DNA of 64,000 nt. Source: Saprospiraceae bacterium (GTDB taxonomy: Bacteria > Bacteroidota > Bacteroidia > Chitinophagales > Saprospiraceae). The translations under genes were made by a program, and so were the position numbers. This document shows positions 26,451 to 35,594 of this stretch, piece after piece (position 1 is the stretch's first letter; the number at the start of each line of letters is the position of its first letter). The DNA lies in the NCBI GenBank assembly GCA_022842725.1, contig JALHOZ010000001.1:213309-277308 (forward strand). Reading direction: 5' to 3'. The notes below the pieces were generated by a model that was not told the origin of the DNA, did not search any database, and saw nothing but the letters and a program-made list of their open reading frames with translations.

Positions 26451-27374
26451 ATGAATAAAATAAAATTTCTTTTAATCGTGTGCGCGGGTTTAATCACCGC
26501 CGGACTTCAGGCTCAGTCCAGATACTTTGACGAAAGGTATATCTACACACAGGCAAATATCAATCCTCAGTTGATCAATCCTGCAGCTTTTGGTTCAAAA
26601 ATGAAACATAACGTTTTGTTGAATTACCGAAGAAAATGGGCAGGTATCAATGATTCTCCGACTACGGCTACTATAGCTTATGACGGACCTTTGATCGACA
26701 GATTGGGTTTTGGTGCTATGGTATTGAGAGATAACTTTGGTTTGTTGGAAACGACAAAAGCTATGGCAGGAGCCAGTTATATGATCAAAAGTGAAACCAA
26801 TCAGATAAGTTTCGGATTGTCCGGAGAGTACATCAAACATGGTTTGTCTTCAGTGACAGATGCGGGAACCATATCTGATCCGCGGGTATTACAAGCATTG
26901 GCAGGTACAGAGTATTTTGATGTGACGGTTGGTATATACGGATTGTACAAAAATAAATTGTCTTACGGATTGGTACTTCCTTCGCTTGTAAGCAGTCGTG
27001 TCAACGGAGAGGCATCACCTGCTTCAGAAGACAGAAATGTAGGTTTTATATTTCATGTTGGTTATGACATCAGAGCAAAAGATGCTGATGTAGTATTCAA
27101 ACCATCTGTTTTTGTAAAAAACCTTGCCAATGTTCCTACACATCTTGACATCAATCTGAACGTATCTTTTCTGGATGAGAAGATCACCGGAGGAGTATCT
27201 TACACTGTAGGTGCGGACAACAGACTTGGATTTTTGGTTGGTACAACTATTGATAAGTTTAGTTTATTTTATTCTTACAATACATCTTCCAATCCACTGC
27301 AAGACTATAATAATGGTTCTCACGAACTTACACTCGGTCTGAGTTTTGGAGGCGGGAAAAAAGATAAAATGTAA
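26451..27374 (+). CDS. PorP/SprF family T9SS outer-membrane protein
   Basis: 307 residues from ATG 26451; an upstream in-frame start at 26409 adds a charged stretch and lacks a signal, so it is rejected. Signal peptide to about residue 21 (AGLQAQS), then the family opening YIYTQANINPQLINPAAFGS (NPA motif), YRRKWAGINDSPTTATIAYD and a beta-barrel ending LGLSFGGGKKDKM. PorP/SprF proteins accompany large type B cargo proteins and help secrete or anchor them (known from SprF with SprB). The gene directly follows such a cargo gene, which makes a dedicated cargo-partner pair likely. Confidence 0.92.
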   Translation: MNKIKFLLIVCAGLITAGLQAQSRYFDERYIYTQANINPQLINPAAFGSKMKHNVLLNYRRKWAGINDSPTTATIAYDGPLIDRLGFGAMVLRDNFGLLETTKAMAGASYMIKSETNQISFGLSGEYIKHGLSSVTDAGTISDPRVLQALAGTEYFDVTVGIYGLYKNKLSYGLVLPSLVSSRVNGEASPASEDRNVGFIFHVGYDIRAKDADVVFKPSVFVKNLANVPTHLDINLNVSFLDEKITGGVSYTVGADNRLGFLVGTTIDKFSLFYSYNTSSNPLQDYNNGSHELTLGLSFGGGKKDKM

Positions 27375-27393
27375 TATTTACAAACGTTTGAAT

Positions 27394-27434
27394 AAAAAAT
27401 AGGGTTATTGATTCGTCGGTAACCCTATTTTTTT
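27394..27434 (+). terminator. Strong terminator after the PorP/SprF gene
   Basis: AAAAAATAGGGTTA pairs with TAACCCTATTTTTT around a 12-base loop, T-rich end, 19 bases after the stop and just before queG. Confidence 0.88.
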
Positions 27435-27443
27435 ACCGGAAAT

Positions 27444-28388
27444 ATGAATCAGATAAACAAACAAATGGTTTCCAAACAAATCCATCAAAAGGCTATGGAT
27501 TTGGGGTTTGTTTCTTTCGGCATTTCGAAAGCCGGATTTATGGAAGAAGAAGCGCAGCGACTTGACAAATGGCTCAACCAACATTATCATGGAGAAATGA
27601 GTTATTTGGAAAATCATTTTGACAAAAGGGTCGATCCATCATTGTTGGTGCCGGGTGCAAAAAGTGTTATTTCTCTTGCTTACAATTATTACCATCCGGA
27701 TAAACAAAAGGATGTTTCTGCTCCCAAAATATCTATGTATGCTTATGGCAAAGACTACCATAAAGTAGTCAGGAAAAAGTTGAATACATTGTTTGAGTAT
27801 ATTAAAACTTTATGTGGATCAATAGAAGGAAGAGTGTTTGTTGATTCAGCGCCAGTTTTGGAAAGAGATTGGGCAAAAAGAAGCGGCTTGGGTTGGATAG
27901 GGAAAAATACCATGTTGATCAACCCTAAAAAAGGTTCATTTTTCTTTTTAGGGGAAATCATCACAGATCTTGAATTGGAATATGATCATCCCATCAAAGA
28001 TTATTGTGGTACATGTACCAAATGTATAGAAGCCTGTCCTACAGAAGCCATACATCCTGAAGGCTACATCATGGATGGCAAAAAATGTATTTCTTACCTT
28101 ACCATAGAACTAAAATCAGCGATCCCGGAAACATTTCATGACTCGATGGATGGATGGATGTTTGGATGTGACATTTGTCAGCAGGTATGTCCATGGAACA
28201 GATTTTCGGAAGAACATGAAGAAACCATGTTTTTGCCGGAACCGGCATTATTGGACATGACAAAACAAGATTGGGAAAACCTGACAGAAGATGTTTTTGA
28301 GACATTATTTCAGGGAAGTGCGGTCAAAAGAACAAAATATTCGGGTTTGAAACGGAATATACAGTTTGTTACCGGCTTTAAACCGTAA
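27444..28388 (+). CDS. queG: Epoxyqueuosine reductase
   Basis: 314 residues. N-terminal cobalamin-binding part with LGFVSFGISKAGFM and VISLAYNYY, the family core GWIGKNTMLINPKKGSFFFLGEI, then two 4Fe-4S clusters: CGTCTKCIEACPT and CDICQQVCPW. QueG reduces epoxyqueuosine to queuosine in the wobble position of Asp/Asn/His/Tyr tRNAs. A second Met at 27465 (MVSKQIHQ) would also work. It begins 10 bases after a strong terminator and converges with scpA, whose stop is 3 bases away. Confidence 0.94.
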   Translation: MNQINKQMVSKQIHQKAMDLGFVSFGISKAGFMEEEAQRLDKWLNQHYHGEMSYLENHFDKRVDPSLLVPGAKSVISLAYNYYHPDKQKDVSAPKISMYAYGKDYHKVVRKKLNTLFEYIKTLCGSIEGRVFVDSAPVLERDWAKRSGLGWIGKNTMLINPKKGSFFFLGEIITDLELEYDHPIKDYCGTCTKCIEACPTEAIHPEGYIMDGKKCISYLTIELKSAIPETFHDSMDGWMFGCDICQQVCPWNRFSEEHEETMFLPEPALLDMTKQDWENLTEDVFETLFQGSAVKRTKYSGLKRNIQFVTGFKP

Positions 28389-28390
28389 GG

Positions 28391-29143
28391 TTATTCTGGT
28401 ACAATTTCTTCCTGTATGGATACCCAAAAGTTATTGGCACCATCGCCCTGATTTATTTTGACCTTTTGAGTGTTTAGCAACTCAAGCAATGCCAAAAAGG
28501 TCACAACGGCATGCATTCTGTTTTCCAGAGTGAGAAATATATTTTCAAACTTTACCTTCCCGTTTGCATAAAGCATAGAAAGCAGAAAGGATTGTTGTTC
28601 GTCAATATTATAAGCATAATTGATGATTTTCGGGACAGGTCTGTTGGTTTCATCTTCAAAACGTTGCAAAACTTTTTGAAAAGTCTGAAAGAGTTTATAT
28701 AAACTTAGGGATTCAAGTTCGATATCAACCAATGCTTTTTCAGCCAGTTCTTTGAGCTCAAATTGTACATTAGCTCTCAAAAACCTTTCGTTGCGATAGT
28801 CTTCCATGTTGCTGAGATCCTGAAGGACCTCTTTAAACTTTTTATATTCCAGTAATTTTTGCACCAATTCCTGTCTCGGATCGATTTCATTTCCCTGTTC
28901 ATCCAGTTCTTTCCTTGGAATCAGCATTTTTGCTTTTATTCGCATGAGGGTGGCGGCAACAAGAATAAATTCGCTTGCTATATCGATATTCAGTTTTTCG
29001 AGGTGCCGTATATATTCTAAAAAATCATTGGTTATGGTAGCGATTGGAATATCATGAATATCCAATTCGTCTCTTTCGATAAAAAAGAGAAGGAGGTCGA
29101 AAGGTCCTTCAAACTGAGGTAATTTTATCTGATAAATTTCCAT
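28391..29143 (-). CDS. scpA: Segregation and condensation protein A
   Basis: Minus strand, 250 residues from ATG 29143 (an upstream TTG at 29146 is disfavoured). The N-terminal EIYQIKLPQFEGPFDLLLFF, the family marker LLLFFIERDELDIHDIPIA, the helical RIKAKMLIPRKE, an acidic linker, and the C-terminal winged helix (RMHAVVTFLALLELLNTQKV) match kleisin ScpA, which bridges SMC heads in chromosome segregation. Its ATG overlaps the TGA of the upstream acyl-adenylating enzyme by one base (TGATG), so translation is coupled. scpB and smc are not in the window. Confidence 0.93.
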   Translation of the reverse strand: MEIYQIKLPQFEGPFDLLLFFIERDELDIHDIPIATITNDFLEYIRHLEKLNIDIASEFILVAATLMRIKAKMLIPRKELDEQGNEIDPRQELVQKLLEYKKFKEVLQDLSNMEDYRNERFLRANVQFELKELAEKALVDIELESLSLYKLFQTFQKVLQRFEDETNRPVPKIINYAYNIDEQQSFLLSMLYANGKVKFENIFLTLENRMHAVVTFLALLELLNTQKVKINQGDGANNFWVSIQEEIVPE

Positions 29144-30651
29144 CAATGATTTTGTATCGTATACGGTTGCAGGGCGTCGGCAATTTTACGGTCATTAGCG
29201 AGTCTGGGCACTTTATTCTGTCCGCCTAATTTTCCGGAATCCTTCATGAAATTTCTGAAGCTGTCTTTTTGTAAAGACCTGATTTTGAGTTTTTGTAATA
29301 TATTTCCTTTAATAAGGTCTTCGTAATATATATTTTGTTGGCACATAGCCTCATCTACTTCGTCCACTATAACATCAGGATTAAACAACGGATCGTCAAA
29401 CTCTACAAACCATTCGTGATAAGGGCTGCCACCTTCGGGAGGACTCACCTGCGGAGCTACGGTAAATTCAATGACCTGGATGCCATGTTTATTGCAAACA
29501 CCCATCAGAGCTTCTTCCACTTCTTTGCCGATGACGTGCTCACCAAAAGCAGAAATAAAATGTTTTACCCTGCCGGAAACAATTAATCTGTAGGGGTTAA
29601 GGGATAAAAACCGCACACAATCGCCGATAGAATAACCCCATAATCCTGCATTATTATTGATGATAATCGCATAATCGACTCCTGTTGAAACCTGCCCGAG
29701 ATGTAAACGGGTAGGATTTTCAAGATGTGCTTCTTCTACGGGAATAAATTCAAAAAATATACCGGAATTGGTGTTTAACAATAAACCGGGACCCTCCAAA
29801 GTGTCCTGAAAGGCAATAAACCCTTCTGAAGCCGGGTAGGTTTCTATGCTATCTATCTTTTTACCAATCAAAGATTCGAGTTTGGCGCGATAGGGTTCGA
29901 AGTTGACACCGCCATACATAAAAAGGCTATAATTGGGAAAAACTTCAAGGACGGTTGATTTTCCGGTTTTTTCGAGCAGTCGTTCGTAATACATCTGTAC
30001 CCATGGAGGAATACCGCTAATGAGTCTCATGTCTCTCTGATAGGTTTCTTCGACAATTTTATCCAGTTTTTTTTCCCAATCTTCAATAGTATTCGTTTGG
30101 TATGACGGCAATTGATTGGTTTTGACCCATCCCGGGATTTCATGGTTTACAATACCTGAAAGTCTGCCTGTGGGAATGCCTGCTTTTTGTTCCAATTCCG
30201 GTGAACCGGACAAAAATATCATATTACCTTTAAACAAGTCCGCATTTCCGGAAAGGGTGATGTAGTTCATCATAGCATTTCTGGCCGTATTCATATGATT
30301 CGGCATACTTTCTTTGGTAAGGGGAATATATTTTATCCCGCTGGTAGTACCTGATGTTTTGGCAAAATATTTTGGTTTTCCCGGCCATAATATATTTGCC
30401 TCTCCTTTGACGAGAAGATTGATGTAAGAGGTAAGTTGTTCGTAGTCTCTGACAGGAACAAATTTTTTGAAATCATCATACGTGCTGATTTTTTCAAAAT
30501 GGTGGTCCTTCCCAAATTTGGTATTTTGTGCAGTTTTCACCAGTCCCGACATAATTTTTAATTGATCGGAGACCGCATGAATCCGTGTTTTATCTACGGT
30601 TTTTTTCAAATAACGGGCAAAAAGTCTTACGGCTTCTACTTTAAGGTTCAT
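29143..30651 (-). CDS. GH3 auxin-responsive promoter family acyl-adenylating protein
   Basis: Minus strand, 502 residues. ANL-superfamily adenylation domain: the phosphate loop FAKTSGTTSGIKYIPLT, the YPASEGFIAFQ motif (for YGxTE), GLWGYSIGDCVRF with the adenosine-binding Asp, and VSGRVKHFISAFGEHVIGKE. These proteins are relatives of plant GH3 (IAA-amino acid synthetases) found throughout Bacteroidota; the bacterial substrate is unknown. A -7 element lies at 30678-30685. It overlaps scpA by one base, a conserved-looking but unexplained pairing with the condensin gene. Confidence 0.87.
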   Translation of the reverse strand: MNLKVEAVRLFARYLKKTVDKTRIHAVSDQLKIMSGLVKTAQNTKFGKDHHFEKISTYDDFKKFVPVRDYEQLTSYINLLVKGEANILWPGKPKYFAKTSGTTSGIKYIPLTKESMPNHMNTARNAMMNYITLSGNADLFKGNMIFLSGSPELEQKAGIPTGRLSGIVNHEIPGWVKTNQLPSYQTNTIEDWEKKLDKIVEETYQRDMRLISGIPPWVQMYYERLLEKTGKSTVLEVFPNYSLFMYGGVNFEPYRAKLESLIGKKIDSIETYPASEGFIAFQDTLEGPGLLLNTNSGIFFEFIPVEEAHLENPTRLHLGQVSTGVDYAIIINNNAGLWGYSIGDCVRFLSLNPYRLIVSGRVKHFISAFGEHVIGKEVEEALMGVCNKHGIQVIEFTVAPQVSPPEGGSPYHEWFVEFDDPLFNPDVIVDEVDEAMCQQNIYYEDLIKGNILQKLKIRSLQKDSFRNFMKDSGKLGGQNKVPRLANDRKIADALQPYTIQNH

Positions 30652-30677
30652 TTTATTTTAACATTATCATCAGGGTG

Positions 30678-30685
30678 CAAAAATA
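30678..30685 (-). promoter_or_regulatory. -7 element TATTTTTG for the acyl-adenylating enzyme
   Basis: CAAAAATA on the plus strand is an exact TAnnTTTG match on the minus strand, 27 bases before the start codon. Confidence 0.5.
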
Positions 30686-30868
30686 GTTGAAATTTTGGAA
30701 TTATTCGGGCTAAACCAACTGTTCCTTAGCATAGTATCCCGATTTGCACATAAAATTGTCGTTTATCTTTTCGTAAAGTAGCTTATTCAGGAGATATTGA
30801 CCTTTTAGTAAAAATAAAGTTTATTTTTTTATTAAATTATAAAGTATACAATATCAAATGATTATGAC

Positions 30869-30876
30869 TAATTTTG
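30869..30876 (+). promoter_or_regulatory. -7 element TAATTTTG upstream of the TPR gene
   Basis: Exact match to TAnnTTTG about 100 bases before the ATG at 30978; no good -33 box, leaving a long leader. Confidence 0.4.
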
Positions 30877-30977
30877 CAAATAAAAAGGTAATGTAATTAA
30901 AAAATTATTCGGTTAACGTTCTGATTTGAAAAGATTGGAATAGTTTTTTCTATAAGATAAGTAGTAAATTTTGGTGA

Positions 30978-32003
30978 ATGTACCTTAAAACCATAATACA
31001 GGGAAGGTTAGAGTTTGGAAGCGAGAAGAGTTATGAAAAGGTAACCAAAATGTTTTTGCAAAGGGTTGAGACCTATTACAAAACCGATGTCCTTTTCAAA
31101 TTCGAAGATATTTTCAAGGAAGATGAATTGATTCTTGAAATTCCTCGTTATGTTAATCAGGTGACGGAGAAGGCCTTTAAGGTCACGACCGGCATTTTGG
31201 CTTATTGTGCACAGTTTGCAGTAGCCGGCTCAGTTCGTGCGTGGTTGATCAAAGAAGGGGAAGTGGTAGGTTTTGAGACGCTTGAACCTGCGAGTGACAA
31301 AGCAGCGGTACAATCCTTTGTCAAGGGTCGCAAACTGGTCAAAGTAAAAGGCAAAGAGGAAGAAGCTATTGATGCGTTGAGTAAAGCTATAGAAAAGTAC
31401 GACAGACATGCTCAGGCCTATGAAAGGAGAGCAAAAGTCAATTTTCTTATGAAAAATTATCATGATGCACTGAGGGACTACAACAAATGTATTTTGCTCG
31501 ACTCCAGCATACCAACGGCATATTATGGAAAAGCAAAAATTCATATCATGCGCGGAGAATTGGATGAAGCGATCGAAAGTCTCGAAGAAGCCATCAAAAA
31601 GTCCATTGCATTACAAACTTTGTATTGGAAATCAAGAAAATTAAAGGCTGACTGCCATATAGAAAAAAGGGAATGGACTAAAGCAGCTTTTGATCTGAAA
31701 TTGTTTACTGCCAGAAAATTTTCAAAAGATGATCCGAATAATTATTGGATGCGCAAAGCTTTGTATCAATACGGAACCGTCTTAATGGAATTAAATGAAA
31801 ATGTAGAGGCTATCGCTGCATTTGACAAGGCATATTCCACTCCCGGTGAAAATGACGGTCTCGACGAAGCAGAAATATTGACATGCAGAGGGCAGGCAAA
31901 ACATAAAGCCGGCAAAACGGGTCACATCAAAGACATAAAAGAAGCTGCCGAAATGGGCAGTAAACGTGCAAAAGCCCTTTTGAAAACCATTCAGAAAAAA
32001 TAA
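30978..32003 (+). CDS. TPR-repeat protein of unknown function
   Basis: 341 residues, no signal peptide. Residues 1-115 form an N-terminal domain of unknown kind (LEFGSEKSYEKVTKMFLQRV; VTTGILAYCAQFAVAGSVRA) resembling no family I know. From about 125 to 335 there are several tetratricopeptide repeats with the A-Y-x-x-R/K and A-x-x-x-Y spacing (EAIDALSKAIEKYDRHAQAY, DALRDYNKCILLDSSIPTAY, EAIESLEEAIKKS, AIAAFDKAYSTPGEND). TPRs bind protein partners; the partner is unknown. Single-gene unit facing the adenylating enzyme across a 326-base gap. Confidence 0.82.
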   Translation: MYLKTIIQGRLEFGSEKSYEKVTKMFLQRVETYYKTDVLFKFEDIFKEDELILEIPRYVNQVTEKAFKVTTGILAYCAQFAVAGSVRAWLIKEGEVVGFETLEPASDKAAVQSFVKGRKLVKVKGKEEEAIDALSKAIEKYDRHAQAYERRAKVNFLMKNYHDALRDYNKCILLDSSIPTAYYGKAKIHIMRGELDEAIESLEEAIKKSIALQTLYWKSRKLKADCHIEKREWTKAAFDLKLFTARKFSKDDPNNYWMRKALYQYGTVLMELNENVEAIAAFDKAYSTPGENDGLDEAEILTCRGQAKHKAGKTGHIKDIKEAAEMGSKRAKALLKTIQKK

Positions 32004-32162
32004 TCATGGCTTCGGCTTTGTAATACACAAAACAGTATAACGCTTACCTGACAATTTTAGAAAAGGTAAAGTTTGCTAATCATTCCCCAATAGGAAATAA
32101 ATAAAAACCAAATTTTGTTAAAGGAAAAAACGATTGACGTAATATCCCGGAAAGGCTTTTAA

Positions 32163-32648
32163 TTAGTTAGGCCAAATGATGGTTTCACCGTCTTCAGCAA
32201 CATCAGGAAGAATCTGAAATTCAACCGCATGTCCTTCGTCAAACCAAACCAAAAGTCCTACGTCTTCTGATTCCAACATATAAAAGTCCGGATTTTCTTC
32301 GTCAGAAAGGTCTTCAGAATTTGAAATTTCGATGCCGAGATTTTCAAAAAATTCTTCAAACTCTTCCAAAGGCATTCCAACTACAGGTTTTCCGTGCAGC
32401 GTATAGAAAGGATCACTTGCAGAAATAGAAACCAATTTCCAGTCGTAAAGCTTGTCAAAAACCAGAGAGATTTCTTTTTCGTCATAATGCCAGGAAACCA
32501 GGTCATCATTTACAGCCTCATCAATGCCGGGAATATTTTCAATTTCGTCAGGTGTTCCCAATAGATTTTTTACTTCATCTTTAGTCATTCCGAAGCGTAA
32601 GGCATCAATTCCTTCGCCAAATTGTATTTCTTTAATGTTATTGTTCAT
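32163..32648 (-). CDS. Acidic cytoplasmic protein with BamE-like motif
   Basis: Minus strand, 161 residues, strongly acidic, without a signal peptide. The start FGEGIDALRFGMTKDEVKNL followed by LLGTPDEIE resembles the SmpA/BamE pattern of a GMTxxEVxxLLGxPD helix-turn, repeated in weaker form around VVGMPLEEFEEFFENLGIEI. With no lipoprotein leader it is not a BamE proper. Similar proteins occur in toxin-immunity or SMI1-like contexts, but no such neighbour is here. A -7 element (CAAAAGTA, 32693-32700) reads toward it. Function unknown. Confidence 0.7.
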   Translation of the reverse strand: MNNNIKEIQFGEGIDALRFGMTKDEVKNLLGTPDEIENIPGIDEAVNDDLVSWHYDEKEISLVFDKLYDWKLVSISASDPFYTLHGKPVVGMPLEEFEEFFENLGIEISNSEDLSDEENPDFYMLESEDVGLLVWFDEGHAVEFQILPDVAEDGETIIWPN

Positions 32649-32692
32649 GGATTACAATGATTTTCAACCCAAAGGTTGTGAATATTAATGCA

Positions 32693-32700
32693 CAAAAGTA
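32693..32700 (-). promoter_or_regulatory. -7 element TACTTTTG for the acidic protein gene
   Basis: Exact minus-strand TAnnTTTG match 45 bases before the start codon at 32648; -33 box unclear. Confidence 0.45.
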
Positions 32701-32863
32701 CCGAAATAACGTGTGCATAGGTTTATTTTATGCTGAATTGGCAATTAATTAACAATGAATATCCTGATTCATCGAACAAAAAATCAGAATATTCATGTTC
32801 AAGGTAAAATTGGGGTTGAAACTCCGGGTTATTCTGTAAAGGAGAACCGAATTTTTTTAAAAA

Positions 32864-34516
32864 CTATCTTAATTCACGACGTAAAATTTTGCCAACATTT
32901 GTTTTAGGCAGTTCTGTTCTGAACTCCACGTGACGAGGCAATTTATAATTGGTGAGATGTTCGCGGCAATAAGACAATATTTCATTTTCAGAAAGTGAAT
33001 GATCTTTTTTGACGATAAATATTTTGGGAACTTCACCGGATTTTTCGTCAGGGACGCCGATACAGGCAACCTCAAGAACTTTCGGATGCATAGAGACCAC
33101 GCCTTCGATTTCATTTGGATACACATTAAAGCCGGAAACAAGAATCATATCTTTTTTTCGGTCAACGATATAAAAATAACCATCCTGGTCCATATAACCT
33201 ATATCTCCGGTACACAACCAGCCTTCCCGGATGGTATTCATGGTTTCGTCCGGTTTGTTGTAATATCCTTTCATGATCTGTGGTCCGGTAGCCTGAATTT
33301 CTCCGACCTCTCCGACGGGCAATACCTGATACTGATCATTGACAATCCTCATATTTGTAGAAGATACTGGAACACCTATACTGCCTTGTTTGCCACTTCC
33401 ATCCAATGGATTTACGGTCAGAAGCGGAGAAGATTCTGTCATGCCAAAACCTTCAGTCAGGGGACATCCGGTGATCGCTTTCCAACGATCGGCAACGGAT
33501 TTTTGAATAGCCATACCACCGCCTACGGTTATTTTTAAGCTGGAAAAATCCACTGTGCCGAAATCAGGATGGTTCAATAGTGCATTAAACAAGGTATTTA
33601 ATCCGGTCATCAGACTAATCTTATGGGATTTAAATTCTTTGATGACGGACTTAATATCTCTCGGGTTGACCACCAAAACCGTATGCGCTCCATAACTCAG
33701 CATAGCCAGACAATTGACCGTAAAGGCAAAAATATGATACATGGGCAATGGAGACAAAGTTATTTCTTTACTTTCCTGAAGGTGGGTGACCATCCATGTT
33801 TTTATCTGAACCATATTAGCAACCAGATTTTTATTGGTCAGCATAGCACCTTTGGATACTCCGGTTGTACCTCCGGTATATTGGTGTATGATGACATCAT
33901 CAGCACAATTTTCAAATTCAGGAAGTGAAAAATTAGCACCTTCACGCAAAGCATGTTTGAAGGAAACCGTATTTACCAGATTAAATTTTGGAACCATCTT
34001 TTTTATATGACGAACCACAAAGTTTACAATGGTACCTTTCAGCCAGGGTTGTATCTCACCAATTGATGTTACAATGACCGTCTGAATGTTGGTGTTTGGC
34101 AAAACTTTTTCAAGATTGGCTGCAAAATTTTCGAGAATGATAATACCTTTTACATCACTGTCTTTGAACTGGTATTCCATTTCTCTGGCAGTGTAAAGCG
34201 GATTGGTATTCACTATGACCAAACCGGCTTTTAAAGCACCGAAAACCGCAATTGGGTATTGTAATAAATTAGGCATCATGATGGCAAATTTATCTCCCGG
34301 CTTCAAACCTCTGGAATGAAGATAGGCTCCAAATTGTGTCGATAATTTGTCCACTTCCCCATAGGTCACTATTTGACCCATACATTCAAAAGCATTATTG
34401 GACTTATATTTTTCAAAAACCTCTTTAAAAAAGTCTAATAAACTTTCATATTCACTTTCGTTGATATTAGCAGGAACCCCTGCAGGATAATTTTTTAACC
34501 AAGGTCTTGTTTCCAT
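32864..34516 (-). CDS. fadD: Long-chain fatty acid-CoA ligase
   Basis: Minus strand, 550 residues. ANL enzyme with all core motifs: P-loop YTGGTTGVSKGAML, the MYHIFAFTVNCL linker region, GFGMTESSPL, GWLCTGDIGYMDQDGYFYIVD and VSGFNVYPNEIE, ending KTNVGKILRRELR with the catalytic lysine. It activates fatty acids with ATP and CoA for beta-oxidation or lipid synthesis. The closest match is to FadD-type ligases, but chain length cannot be judged from sequence. A -7 element CAAAAATA (34567-34574) lies 50 bases upstream. No beta-oxidation genes are adjacent. Confidence 0.9.
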   Translation of the reverse strand: METRPWLKNYPAGVPANINESEYESLLDFFKEVFEKYKSNNAFECMGQIVTYGEVDKLSTQFGAYLHSRGLKPGDKFAIMMPNLLQYPIAVFGALKAGLVIVNTNPLYTAREMEYQFKDSDVKGIIILENFAANLEKVLPNTNIQTVIVTSIGEIQPWLKGTIVNFVVRHIKKMVPKFNLVNTVSFKHALREGANFSLPEFENCADDVIIHQYTGGTTGVSKGAMLTNKNLVANMVQIKTWMVTHLQESKEITLSPLPMYHIFAFTVNCLAMLSYGAHTVLVVNPRDIKSVIKEFKSHKISLMTGLNTLFNALLNHPDFGTVDFSSLKITVGGGMAIQKSVADRWKAITGCPLTEGFGMTESSPLLTVNPLDGSGKQGSIGVPVSSTNMRIVNDQYQVLPVGEVGEIQATGPQIMKGYYNKPDETMNTIREGWLCTGDIGYMDQDGYFYIVDRKKDMILVSGFNVYPNEIEGVVSMHPKVLEVACIGVPDEKSGEVPKIFIVKKDHSLSENEILSYCREHLTNYKLPRHVEFRTELPKTNVGKILRRELR

Positions 34517-34566
34517 TTTTGTTGATTCTGATTGTTAAAGTTTTGGGTTTTTCATTTTTATCAGGT

Positions 34567-34574
34567 CAAAAATA
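34567..34574 (-). promoter_or_regulatory. -7 element TATTTTTG for the acyl-CoA ligase gene
   Basis: Exact TAnnTTTG match on the minus strand, 50 bases before the start. A TTG lies 26 bases further up, slightly beyond the usual spacing. Confidence 0.45.
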
Positions 34575-34705
34575 ATACATAGCTTACTAAAAGAAAAATA
34601 CAATCAGGTATTTTCGGGTATTTTTTGAATAAAGTGACAATTAAAGCCGGATTTACATAAAAACCGGTAATATTTTGGTAACCAAAATGTCATTGATCCG
34701 GACGA

Positions 34706-35467
34706 TTATTCTGCAAACTGAAACAATAAAAGGGTCCAGTCGTAGTTTTGATAAGAAAGATCAACTTTTGTATCCGGAATGATGCCTTCTTTTTGCAGAA
34801 TCTTTTTAATACCTTTTTTACCTCCGAAATCTCCCCGAAACCACGAAAAAAGGGGTGTGGTGATTACAGTTTTGGTATTTGCATCATAAGAACTTATTTT
34901 TTTTAAATAGTTGGTTGTGGCTTTTTGTAATTGTTTTTCCAAATTGTCAATATCCAATACAGATACAGGCGGACATGATTTGGCACCACAATTCAATACA
35001 AAATGAATGCGGTAATCTCTTTCTGTGACGCGCATTTTTCGTTCGGTTTTTGAAGGAAACCAGGTTTTCATATACCCTAAAAAATATTCGTGTTGGGAGC
35101 CCCTAAGGATACCATGTTCTATATCAGCAAAACTCCACATCCTGTTGCCGATATTGATTTGTTTCTTTTTGAAAAAAGAACTTCTGTCCTCATATAATCC
35201 CGGATTTTGCTGTAAAATGTGAAGAATATATCCATTGTAGATATTGACCCAAAAGGTTATTTTTTGTTCATTCGTACCTAATTGATTGTTGAGTTGATCC
35301 AAATTTGCGTAAGCAAAAACATTGAGATAATTGTCAACATTTTGCCGGTTTTTTAAGGCTTCTATAAATTCAGTTGAGGCTCTTATATAGTTGATTGGCT
35401 TTTCAGGAAGAACACTTTTTTCTTCACAACTATTAAAAAAGAGGAATAGAAAAATCAGGATTTTCAT
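34706..35467 (-). CDS. DUF547 lipoprotein
   Basis: Minus strand, 253 residues. Short lipoprotein leader MKILIFLFLFFNSCEE with Cys14 as lipidation site. DUF547 core: QKITFWVNIYNGYILHILQQ, DIEHGILRGSQ and the family hallmark IHFVLNCGAKSCPPVSVLD (N-C-x-x-x-S-C-P), ending with FQWF-type tryptophan/phenylalanine clusters (PLFSWFRGDFGG). DUF547 has a papain-like fold in bacterial proteins, and the Cys of SCPP is a candidate catalytic residue (inference). Envelope-located. TATATTTG (35595-35602) lies about 130 bases upstream. Confidence 0.87.
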   Translation of the reverse strand: MKILIFLFLFFNSCEEKSVLPEKPINYIRASTEFIEALKNRQNVDNYLNVFAYANLDQLNNQLGTNEQKITFWVNIYNGYILHILQQNPGLYEDRSSFFKKKQINIGNRMWSFADIEHGILRGSQHEYFLGYMKTWFPSKTERKMRVTERDYRIHFVLNCGAKSCPPVSVLDIDNLEKQLQKATTNYLKKISSYDANTKTVITTPLFSWFRGDFGGKKGIKKILQKEGIIPDTKVDLSYQNYDWTLLLFQFAE

Positions 35468-35594
35468 GGGTTACTTTTATGTGTTTGGTAATGGTCAAAT
35501 GGCACTTTGTTAAGAACTAATCCTATTGGTTTGTGCATAATATAACAAGATGGTTTTTAATGTCAATCCGTTTAACTTTGTTACAAACTTTGCA

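Larger units (their letters stand above)
30652..30977. other. 326-base divergent intergenic region
   Basis: No gene seen. On the minus strand a -7 element TATTTTTG at 30678-30685 serves the adenylating enzyme; on the plus strand TAATTTTG at 30869-30876 lies about 100 bases before the TPR gene. The rest is AT-rich. Confidence 0.55.

Noticed and set aside
29143-30651. Glycoside hydrolase family 3 from the name GH3
   Set aside because: This protein is of the auxin-responsive GH3 family (adenylating enzyme), with SGTTSG and GEH motifs, not a glycosidase.
33001-33538. 179-codon frame antisense to the acyl-CoA ligase gene
   Set aside because: Fully inside a canonical ligase gene; no independent signals.
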